Position numbers and translations under genes: made by a program
Notes under the pieces: generated by a model
The model's database searches: none
Told to the model about the DNA's origin: nothing
Seen by the model: only the letters and a program-made list of their open reading frames with translations
Assembly: GCF_000003815.2 (NCBI RefSeq)
Contig: NW_023365777.1
Span: 416,855 to 480,854 of the forward strand
Length of the DNA: 64,000 nt
Source: Branchiostoma floridae
Taxonomy: Eukaryota; Chordata; Leptocardii; Amphioxiformes; Branchiostomatidae
Reading direction: 5' to 3'
Part shown: piece by piece, positions 13,885 to 26,000 of the stretch
Layout of the letters: every line of letters begins with the position of its first letter
Position numbering within the stretch: position 1 is the first letter of the stretch

Positions 13885-14063
13885 TCAGCACCACGTATGA
13901 GTTTGGACCAGCAGGAGGTCTCATCACCTATGAGTTCCCCAGGGAGTCACGCCCCAACACCAGGATTGATATGCTGGCTGTTGGATTCACCACCAGGGTC
14001 ACCCAGGCCGTCCTGGTCCGCATCGACTCTGCAACATCAGACGACTTCATGGAGATCATGATT
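13885..14063 (+). CDS. Nrxn: Neurexin exon: N-terminal half of last LNS domain
   Basis: The acceptor is ...ttgcccaacag and the donor GTGAGT at 14064. Two bases complete a split codon, then 59 codons run from [11 protein letters not shown] to DDFMEIMI, ending in phase 0. The sequence has the LNS pattern: aromatic-Phe-Gly, GGLITY, then LAVGF and VLVRIDSA. A second AG four bases downstream (13887-13888) would change the phase. The true acceptor depends on the upstream exon, which is not in the window. Confidence 0.93.
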
Positions 14064-17000
14064 GTGAGTATTAAACTACTGTAACAGTAGACTACACCAT
14101 GCAACAGAGAATATACAAATGTGCATTGTAGCACTGTATTCTGTATCGCCCAAAGTATCAGCTCAATTGTGGGTAGTATTGCCCGAAGGTGGTGTGATCT
14201 GCGGGAGGGCTGGAATCAAAGGCGATGCAGAATACACCATTTGTATTCTTTTTTCATGTTATACCCACCGGACAAAACACATTTTCAATGCAAAATGCAC
14301 CAGAACCCTCCTCTAAACATTACAGTAAAGCACACATAACAGACTATTCATCTTTCACTGAAAGAGACGTTAAACCAAATATCTTATTTAGAATCAGATT
14401 AAGTATTCACAATACATTTTTGTATTTAATATGTTACAAGTGACTTAACCCTCCATGTCTCAAGGCCAATGTACTATTGTGATACTAAGGATTAAACACA
14501 TGATTGTTGTTGCTGATTCACAGTGTTCATTAAACTGGTTCAATGACTTAACTGTTGCAGGCTTGTTGTATAGACCCCAGAGGGAACTTAGACTCTAACA
14601 CAGACCAGAACCACCAGAATCGTAAAATCCAAGTGGGACACTTGTCGAAGTTTGGGTAGATATCATAAATTCTAGTTATCGGTAGATGACAGTTAAGTCC
14701 CATGGCAGCTTACTCCTTTACAATAACAGACAAGAAGTAGGTGAAAGAACCACTTCAGAATCTATCATCACAAGGTTTACAACAGTCAAATTATATGTGC
14801 ACCAAACAGGTTAATCTTTTACCAGCATCCGCAGGTTTATCATAAGGATGATTTATAAAGCAATGAATGAATGAAAGTTTTTTTTTAGATTACAGTATAT
14901 TTCCCCTTTAAGTTGGCAGAATATTGCAGCACTAAGTTGACTACGATGATTTTCATTTCTCAAACAATGGAATTAATCAGATCCGCATGAGAGACGTTGG
15001 TTGGTTCTCTACGAAATCGGGCAAAATGAGAGGTAATTAACCTTTGGCCTGTGTGCCACCTGGCAGTGGAAAACCATTTTCATGCATGGTCTCATCCAAT
15101 TTCCCTCTGCGCGAAGTCTTGTCAAGCTGACAAATCGCGAAGGGACTGGCCTGCAGAATTTTTGGTATGAAAATTTTGTAGTAACCGACAGTCATTCACA
15201 ATCATATCAAGAAATATAGCTCCTTGATGGATATTAGAACCAGAAAATAGAAACAATCTGGAGAATGTATAAAATAATCTGGAGATTTTAAACAAAAACT
15301 CCAGATTTTCTGGGAAATCTGGAAATTGTTTTTAAAAAAATCTCAAGATTGTTTTGTTCTCAACGACCCATGACTCCCACCCCCACCCCCAACACCCCCC
15401 ATACACAGCTGGGGGTCATTATGATCCATACTATGGCATGAAAGCTTTTCATAAAGTATCAAATTTGCATGTATTAGCTGTAAAAGGTTAAAAGTGCTTG
15501 CCCAAAGTTCAATATTTGTCCAAAATTTAGCCGTGGGCAATCTCTGTGTAGTAAATTTGAATTACTAATAGTATGTTGATAACAAGATACAAGCTTCAGC
15601 CAAGTCTGACATGGTCCAATGACATCCATTTTGTTATGCTCCAGTTGACTTTTTGGTATCAGAAATAATCCTAATTGTGATTGGTTAGTTGTTTACTTCT
15701 TTAATGATCCAACACAGAAGTGCATCCCTTGTTTGATAAAGCACACAGTCATTTAAAAATGCACCATTTTATCTGTTACATAATGATCTTCAAAATGTTC
15801 TGCAATGTATATTAATTTTTTGTATACTATATATATATATATGGCCATGTTTCTGGCATTACCATGATCAATTAGGTACAATCATTGTATGGTAAATATA
15901 ATGTTGAAATGTTTTCTACTTGATAAAGTTACTTCTATGGCATTTTGTAATTATTGTCATAATGCTCTATAATTATTATTCTATTCATTTTATAATTTGG
16001 TTCTTTTACAGTAAACCTAAAAGCATTTTGTATAGTTTTGCAAAGTTTTGTATTATCATGATCAATTTGTTATGAGCATGGGATATACACAAAATGTATT
16101 ATGAGTCCAACAAAAAAAGAACACACAAAAAAGACCCAAGCTTGTAGTATCTTTGTGTCCCTTGTGCCCTCTGGCAGTTTTCAGTAGAATTTCAGCCACA
16201 TTAGACACAACTCCTCACAAATTAGTTGACACAATTTATACATGTAGGCAGAATAAACAACAACCCAGCATTGGCTGTCATTCAATATTACTAATTAGTA
16301 TTATCAAAAACTCTATTGTCATTTTTCAGTACAGCTTTATTATGTTGTAAGTAACAGTTGTTGTTTAACCTTTGGTCTTGATGTTCCAACATAGTGAAAA
16401 ATTATGAAAGTCATTGGCCAGCAAATGCAGTTGATTTCCTTCCTGACCTAAGTAAGTGTAGTCTCGGTGAAGTATGTTCCTGCAGTCTGCAACCCAAAGG
16501 CTGCACAGTTGATACTTCAGCTCACATAAAATTTTCAACGACAATTTGTGAAATACAGACTACCTAAATCTTGTATGCATGAGGAGTCAGTTGCTCATTA
16601 ATGATTATAACAAGACAGGAAAGGTAAATATTAGGACATAGTGGGTCCACAGTGGTCATAGCATGAAATTCACATCTGTCTCATATTGTTAAAAGTAAGT
16701 GGCAGGTCTGTAAATATTCTTTGATAGATGATATTACAAAGTATTAAACTACATGTACAAATGTATACAGATACTAAGAGCTCAGTCTACAGTGTAAGTG
16801 AAAATCATCATCATGACCTCACCGTGTCAAGGACAACTGACTAATAGGATATGATTTGAAATTGGAAAATAGCAACCAATATAATATGAAAAAAATCATG
16901 CTTCTGATTGAACATTTTCAAGCCTACCAGAGCATATGCTTGTCATTTATCAGTCATGAACCTGAAAACACAATTTTAGCATTAATTAGAATATGTATTC

Positions 17001-20000
17001 AGCTAGAGAACATTTCATTGTTTATCAACTATGACCTAGCTCATGCTAAGGTCACCAGTGCCCATCAAGTCAACAGTACACCATGTTACATCATATAGCA
17101 CTTCATTGTCATTGTAGCAGCCTATCTGATTCTGGTAATGCGCTTCTAATGGTTCTAAATGTACGATCAATCCCACATTTTCATCCTATTGGACAAACCA
17201 TATGTCTCTAATTTTTGTCCTTGGTGTAGGATTGAGCAGGTGTCTTGGTGTATTTTTTGTGTGAGCTATTGTCTTGCAACATAATCTGCTCAATGTTTCA
17301 TAACAATCATTCAAAACCATGATTGTCTCAAAAATCATTCAAAAGCACTCATCAAAGTTAACCCCCCTTCCCCTTGCTTCTCACCACTTGTACTATTACA
17401 AGAGACCACCATGTTTCAGTGAGCATGCCTACAAATTTGAGTGGGCATTTGTTTAAACATTTCTTTTACGGTCTATGGTTTCCACCTTTTCCCTTGGGCG
17501 AGATCTTAGAGCTAACAGGAAATGTCGTGAGAAAGCCACAGTTCCTCTGTTGTGTGCATGTCATACCCTATCTTCTCTCAAAATAAACAGGCATGTTAGG
17601 TTAACTCATTTTACTCAGTAGCGTGCAAGTGTGTATGACAGCAGAATACTGCCTAGACTTCTCTACAATGATTGTGTGTAGAATTTTGTTGTGTTCAAAT
17701 GATATTAGTTAATCTTAGACATTCATAATGGGACTTTAAATTTCATTTTATTTTATGTCATGTACCCATTTGTCATAAATAATTTTTAACAGCTGCCGTT
17801 TTGCAAACAACTAAAGGCTTTCACAAAAGCCCAGTCATTGGCATTTAGTAAAGATATTTAAAACTGTTGTAGAAGTCTCTGAGGACCAATTTGCATTTTT
17901 TTCTTAGCTGCTTATTCAAGAAAACTCTTTTTTTGTAGTAGAGCTGCATATACCTCAGAAATTTTAGTTTGTAACCAGTCCAAAACCGTATAACTTAATA
18001 TTAAGTCTTAATATTACCAGTGGCATATAAGAGTTTCCATTATTAATGGTAGGTGTTTTTAATCTTTCTTTTGCTTTATTCTATGCAGAATGATGGACTG
18101 CTCGTAGCCACGTATAACATGGGCACCCAGGACCATCCCGTTTCTGAAAAATCTAAGAAAGTGAACGACGGAAGTTACCACATTGTACGGTTCTCGCGTA
18201 TTGGAGCAAACGCGTCCCTACAGCTGGACAACCTCGCTCTCAACGAGAAGAAACCGCCAGGTGAGTGGACCGCTCCAACATCTGTCACTGACATCATAGT
18301 TTGTTTTGTTTTTGGCAACACCACAGGGGCGCAGCCCTTTCTCTTACTTTATGAGCAGTCATGACAGTAGAGAGAGGCAGGGTTTAATGATGACAGAATT
18401 TATTGTACATTCATACCTTATTTATGGATGGCAATGTATGAAATTATACAGTCATGTATGTTATTGTAAAAATCAGTTTACTTTTTTAAGTGCATGTTCA
18501 CTAACTATCATCTACTATCACTTAACAACAACTTTTACAGTTACTGTAACTGTAAGAAAAGATTCAAGAAGAACTTTTAAGTGGTGTAAACATTTGACAT
18601 TTTTTTAGTTCTTATCATTTCAGGAAATTTGTCACTACAAGAATTTCTTTGTAAAGTGTTTGTTTTAAGGGTGTGTTGCTTCTGAAATGGCCTGCTGTCT
18701 TGCTCTATTGGCCACAAATGAAAGAACATTTTTGGTACATGCACACGTGTGTGTGATGCTGGAAGGAATCAGACATGGAGAACTGTTTGGGTCTGTGGTA
18801 CTTGTCAGACTTTTTTTTCAATAACTCAACAGTGCAGATGGATAGATGACAACTTTTGTCCCCCCAAGCAACTTTTCCTGTGTACCACTCAGCCAAGTAC
18901 TGATCCACAGTTTGATTCTTTAAATAATATCTGTAGAAATTTATTGGTGTTGAAGAGCAAGATCAAATTATGACTCAAACCAAGGACGTTAAATAACCTC
19001 CTTGCCCAAACCAGGCCACTGAAGCTTTATTATATATCATATGTACGGTATTTCTTGTTTATGTTGTATTTGTCTCATTAACAGCGGAAGTCTTTTTATG
19101 TACAGATGATGTCTATGTAGTCCAACCTTTGTGACTTGTTGTCTCCTCTCTGCTACTGTCGACTGTGAGGACAATGCCGTTGGTCTGGCAAAAACCAAAG
19201 TTGAATCAGTTCACAGATGGGAAGGTTCTAAGAAGTACTGCCTTTGCACATTGTCCATCTTGTTGAAACATTGTCAAACTCTACACTTCAGCTCTAAATG
19301 TTATGTCATCCACACAGGACATTGAAGTATGAATATTTCACAGTATTCTAAAGAATTACAAAGTCTGTAAAACGAGGAGAAAATTCAAGAATTTTATGGA
19401 TAAAACAACACCAAAAAAGCATATTTTGGGTTTGTTAGGGTACATGTGGATCTGGGGTGATGTATTGATTCTGTGATGTGATAGATATTTTCTACAAATG
19501 TGTTCCTAACTGTTGTCAGCAGGGAAACCTCAGTAAAACCACCCTGATCAATACTACGCCTGAGCGTAAGAGTGCCTTTAGCTCCCCTATATCATTACCG
19601 GAAAGCCCTAGGTGGTCAATTTCAAGGTAAAGTGATCGTTTACATTCTAATGCCAGCTATCTAAGCCAGTAATGGAATCACTAGCCATATTTTGCAGGCC
19701 ATCATTGGTTTTTGATAGCCGGAGCAAGCTGACCAAGAAGTAACATTGCTTTCATGTGCTCCCCAGCTGTGCAGGTCATTTACCAAATTGTTGGCGAGCC
19801 TTCTAGCAGGAGATGGGTATATCAATGCTAATTCCCCGGTAACAGTGCGATCAATACTTCCGCAACAGAGAAGAGCTTTTAGAAATTAGCAGCCCCCAAT
19901 TTCATCTATTATTAAGGCAACACAGCTTGAAGTGGTTGCCTCGTACCATTTTACTCAGAGAAAGGCGATTGGTGTACACACAGTGAAACTTACGACTTTC

Positions 20001-23000
20001 CCATCTATTTTTGCCCAAGACCCTCGGTAGCGTCCTAGCATCTTGTTTGTTTGTTTGTTTCTCTTGCATGTTGTTTGTTAGTCTACTGTACAGATAGTAT
20101 ACAAGCATGACACATGTGTCCCAGGTGTAAGTCTGTATAACCGTGTAACGTCAGGGACACCAAATGTACTACCGACTTCCGTTCCTGTCTACGTATACAT
20201 CTCACTGGTCTCACACCAACATCCCACCTTTCTTGTTGCATGCCAAACTGAGAAGACTCTCAGTCCTCTACCATCTTTGCATGAGACACAAAGAAAGACT
20301 GTTTAACATCAGTCAAGACACTTTTTGCATGCTAAAAGTTTGCACAGCAACATTTTTCCAACTTAGAACTTTCCCCTCCTCCTTCCTTCCAGACAAGATC
20401 ACTTTGTAAAGAAAGAAAATCACTTTTTGTGACATTTCCTTCTTGATAACACATCTTTGATAAAATGGCAGTAAACCATTGACCTTTTTGTGCCTTGAAT
20501 GAAGAGTTGATAACAGGAATTTTTGAAGTTGAAGAATTTTTGCTCTTTTTCTTCACCTTTTTCTGCTGCCATCTTGGATGCCATTGTTGTGCATGAGCAG
20601 TTCCTAGCTACTTATCTTCTGAGGACAGGAGTACGTCAAGTAACCCACTTTTTTGCATACATTTTCCTACCATCACCTTACCCTTGTTGACACAGTGTAT
20701 GCCATGTTTTTGTACACCAAACAGTAGTTCTATGTACTTATAAAAACAAATCTTACTGGATATCGGGTAAGTGCATATACAGACTGAATGGAGTACTACA
20801 ATCACTTTGCCATTTTTGTAAGGCATGACACCACGGGTTGAATGAATGGTATCACGATTGAAGTAACTGTCATAAGGAAACATTTTACTTTTCATAGCAG
20901 ATACATGTGCCACATGTTTTTCACTACTTTTGAACAGCCAGAATATTTTCAAGAAAATGTAGCATTTGAAAACCTCACTTCTGATAACGTTTTGCCCCTG
21001 CTGTTTATATCACTTTGAATCAGGGCTGTCTAAAGGCTTTAACTTTTTCATCCCACTCATTGTTTGGAAGCGGTTGATTTTTGTTGTTATATCTGTCATT
21101 TTAAGCTTATGACAATACAGTTTTATTCGTTTCCTGTATTGAAGTTCAGATCTTTTGTATGGATGGGGTACGAGTTTCTTCCATTTGAACAAGCAAGTTT
21201 CCATCTTGGGGCAGACGAATAGGTCCTGGAGATAGCCCTGCTTTCAATCTAAATTGTTTGACTACACTACTGGGGTTAAATTGCTCTTCCATTGTTACAG
21301 TGCGCACAGATTTGAAAGTCTGTGGCTTTGTTCGGATTCCAAGCACTGACTGGCCGCCAAAAAGTAATGGCAAACATGTATTTTCTTCTTGAAAAGTGTG
21401 CATGAATTGCCATCGCATGCTTATCTTATAAAAGCTTGCTACATGGTGTCCTGTCTATGAGTGCAACAATTTCATGTCACAGTTTTACAAAATGGTTTCA
21501 AACCAAAGGAGGGTTAGTACCTCTTTGCAGTGACACAACTCCTTGTTGTTTCCAGGACTGCGACATGACTATTTCCTTTAGAACATTTCTGGACACTGTG
21601 TGACAAGCAGAACATATATCAAAATGTTGTCATGTTAATTAGCTTTAGATTGTTGACATTGATTGACATTGCAAGTCCAATCTCAAAAACGTTTGATTGA
21701 TTTTTAGTATGATAATTTTTTCACATCTACAATGTATTTCCACCCGTTTCTGCTCCAGACCAACTGGAATTGCTTCATTGTTGCTAACTTTCTTTTCTCT
21801 TAGTTAATAGTAGAAGTGAACAAAAGGTTTACCTCATTGACAACTCATTTTCTACTAGTTCAAATGTTGTCACTAAATGATTGCATTGGTATATACTTTC
21901 AGTAAAATAAGAGGGAAAGCATACCATCAAGCCCTCCAGTAATGCTTCAAGTTTCATGTATGACATCAAAAATTGATTATTATCATTATCATATTAGTGT
22001 CTCACCCAGTGGGGTGTAGAAAAAAAGTATCATGACTAAAAACTTATTTTTGGGAATTGGTGTCCTGTCCCTGGTGCTGAATATTAAGTGCCTTCCACAG
22101 TTTGCTATCTGAATGGAAAGCAGCAGTAGTTCAGCACCATGGAGAGGTTCATTTCTTTATTTTTTGTCCCAACCTAGATGACTGTTACTATTTGACTTGA
22201 CCATTCACCAGTTTCCATTTCAGTTGACATCTTATGATAGAAAATGAAAACCAAATGTTAAATTTTCATTAGCTTGTCAAAACTGGTAAAGTGTAAGACT
22301 TTCAATACATGTAAGAGGACTCATTGTCTAGAACTGCAAGGTAACTTTAATTGTGTAAAGTCTGTTTTCCTACTATTGATAAGACTATACCTGAGGACTT
22401 TTCCCCCAACTTATGTAAGCCTGTTTACTTATATCAGTCTTTTGCAGGATTGAACAGTATTTTTGTCTACAACTCTATGTAGATGCAGATCCTCGTTATC
22501 CTTGTCCTGCGAAAAGTTTTCAAAATCAAAGCAGAGTAAAGAATGATCATAATATTGACATTTCTCTTTCAGATGCTGTTGCAATATTGATTAAAATGCA
22601 TAAGGTTACATACATGACAGACAGAGGCCTAAGACTGGACAACTGATAATGTCTGAATATCTTTTTCAATTCCAGGTCAACAGCTCTTGCAGTTTATTTT
22701 ATTTTTTAAGTTTTCTGTGTGTGTTTTTTTTTCAGATTATAAGATATTGTGCTGATGTAGTCTTCTGTGTGCCACACTCCCACCTCCCCAGTCCAGTTTG
22801 TACATTATGCCGTACAGAGTTGATGACATTTTTAACAGATGAGGTTTGACAGAATGGGGACAAGCAGCTGAAAAATGAGCCGTATATATAATCTTTCGAC
22901 TGATGGAAAACACTTTAAAAATGATCTGTGCCTTTGAAGTCTCTACATAGCGACAAAATCGGTCATTTTCTGAATCCTTGATAGACTATTTTGGCAATTT

Positions 23001-26000
23001 TTGCTCAGGTTTGGTAAACTGAATTGTTTTCAATTTACCTAGGCCTTTGAAGTGTGATCTCTTTAATTTTCAGTTATGATTATAGAAGACTGCATTGGCA
23101 TTTGGCATTTTGAAATAAGTATTAAGTGGAGTACATAAACCTATTTACCTATTTGCATATTATTGCATATTACATGGCTGTTCTAATGTATATCTTTCTT
23201 CATTAACTTTTATTTACCTGAACTTAGGAGGAAATACATTGATCTAGCAGACTTCTGACTAGAGAGAAAAGAGTGAATGAAATCAGATAAGAGATGAAAC
23301 AGGAGCCTAATTAGCATGTTAATGCTGTATGGTGTCAAAAAATGCACACATATTAGGTATATAACACTATCGATAACTTTCCATTTATTGAAAAGCAAAA
23401 GTGAAATGCAAAGGAAAACAAAGAATTTCATGCAAATATCTTTAAAAAGTAATGGTAAAAATGTGTAGTCGATCTAATCTTCCTACATATATTACAGTAG
23501 TGGGAATAATTTCTGCCTAGTCACATTTTTAATGATAAGTTAGTTGATATGTTATTGTTGTAGAAACAAAGTTTCTATTTGTGTTCTAGGTGGAGAAAGC
23601 ATGGGGAGATTGTGGCAAATGTTTAAAAAATTTCTTTCAGCCTCTTCATGACAGTATTTACAAAACATAATGAGATTTATTTTGCTGCATCTAATGTACG
23701 TACTTGCACAGTTTCTCCTTAACCAGTTGTAGCAACTTTCAGTTACACTCCCTTGGACCATTGGAAGACATTCTACAGTAGCTGCATTGTTTTATTTACT
23801 GCTAGTCATAATTGTTCAGATTCTACAAAACAGACATTTTTAAGAACAAATTGACAGGTGTTTAAGTAAATTAATTTATGCCAATTTCGCACCATCAGGT
23901 ATTCTGAATGGTCTGTCACTTTTTCTTGGTTCATTTTCCCTTATGTACAAATTGCATTTTACATGTTAAAAAGCATTAGCTACATACATACTCCATCAGT
24001 TTGATTGTAAACATGTCTTATACCAGCTCAGTTTCAATTTCTTGAACCCATCGTATCAATCTGATACCGTAACAATTTTTTATGATTGAGATGGGACTTG
24101 CAATGTAGCTTACTGAAAGGAACTTGTTCCAGCTTGCATTCACTCTGTTTTCAACCATCTTGGAGAATCTAAGGATCTTGTGGGATTCCCTTTTTAAGAA
24201 ATATCCTGTCTGCGTTTTGTCTCTTTGTCGTCGTGAGTGTATAGTTGCGTCCAAGTTCCTTTTTGAAACAGTGTACATATAAACCTAACAACAGCTCCGA
24301 TGCTGACTCCATTTCTCCAGCCAAATCTTGTGTACTGACGGCGCCCTCTCTCCCCCGGTCACTCTTCACAGGTAAACAACTTAGCGTCTTCAACAGCCAG
24401 GCCTACATTAGGCTTGGAGGGCGCAGCAGCAGTAACGGACGATCCAGACGAGGCGTCGACAAGCCCTATTTTGTCGGCATGCTGTCGGGTTTCTACTACA
24501 ATGACATCAAGGTTTTGGACTTGGCACGTCAAAAGGATCCCCGAGTTAAAGTAGAGGGAGATGTGAAGGCCGTCAAACCCCCATCCATGCCCACCCGGGT
24601 GCCCCCCCTCCCCGTACCATCGCAACCTCGCAAACCTGTGCCCGTAAGTAGTCCATTTCTACACCAACTTAGTTACGAGTGGCCTTTGGGTGTTGCACTT
24701 TAAAATCCATGGTACATGTGCTGTTATCAGTTTGTTGGTTTGTCTTGGTGTGCATCTGCAGTTATGTGCCTACTGTAGAGTGGCAGCATGAAACTCAAAA
24801 GTGATGTTAAAGGATACTCATTAAGTGATGTAGTTTCAAAGGCTGAAATAAGATGACTTGCACAGTTGTGCGGATAAAGGGAGAAAGAAATATGTACAAA
24901 TAATCAATTACTTCTGGCATTAACATTAGGGTATACAGTGTCACAGAATGCTTAGTGTATCGTTACTGTGGCTCACTCCCATCTCATGTTGAGGAAGGAA
25001 GTTTACCTCCCTTGAAGGCACTGTTTGTGTTTGTATGTTCATACCTTTAAGTTATTTTAAATCCTTTGCCTGGATTTGTTTGAATTTCGGCTGTTGGTAC
25101 AATATAGTTGTTGAAGTCCCAATGAAACATGGAGATTTAGGCACTGTAGTAGTATTTTCAGGTAAAGCAGAATATGGCAGAATCACAAGCCAACAATTTA
25201 GGTAGTGTACATGCTCGTCAGCCAATTATATCAGCTGTTGCTTGCCTAACAGTAGCCTGTGTTCCCCCTACAGCCGTCAGACGAGGATGACATCCTCGTG
25301 ATGTCAGGATCCGGCTGTCAGAGTGACGACGAAGATGACTGTGATCCGTCGCTGGGATCAGGTCAGACCTCTAGCTCTTGCTTTATCTGTTTATTCATTT
25401 TTGTCATGTTTAACAAGAGTAGCCCTACTCAGTGGTGTGACCCCTGATTTACAGTGGTGCCTCAGGGTGCAAATAAAAAACACAAAGTTTACCTTTAGTT
25501 ATAAACAAAAATTAACACAAAGGAAATAGAAATGATAACAAAAATAAATTGCAAAAGCAATAGTCTAGTTCATTCCAGGTATTTAGTGTTAGTTAGATAA
25601 TAAGATATCCGTCCAAAAACATCTGACAAGTTTGGGTAAAATTTTTGGCCTTGCAGTTGTCACATGTGGTCCCGTGGATGCCTACAGTCACAGTAATTAT
25701 CAGTGTGTAGAAGGAGTTGACTTGAGTTCTTGACTTATAATTAGAATCCAGAATGAAAGACTACTTGGTAAGATGTAACACATTAAAAAGGTTATCCTTT
25801 AACTTTCATAACATGTAGTTTCAGAACGTCGGTCTAACTGTGAGTATTAGTACAGACGGCAAAGTTTGGCCCCCTTAGTCAAGAGCAGATTGTTTGCACA
25901 CCCAGATTCAGGATCTCGTGTGCGCTTGATGAGCCAAGCATGAAATTAAAGCCGCCATCAATGCTGGGGTTGCGCGGGTCAGGCAGATAAAATGAAGTGT

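Noticed and set aside
24245-24371. In-frame ATG extension upstream of the third neurexin exon
   Set aside because: The sequence before 24372 is intron with a good CTTCACAG acceptor; the protein match starts at the acceptor.
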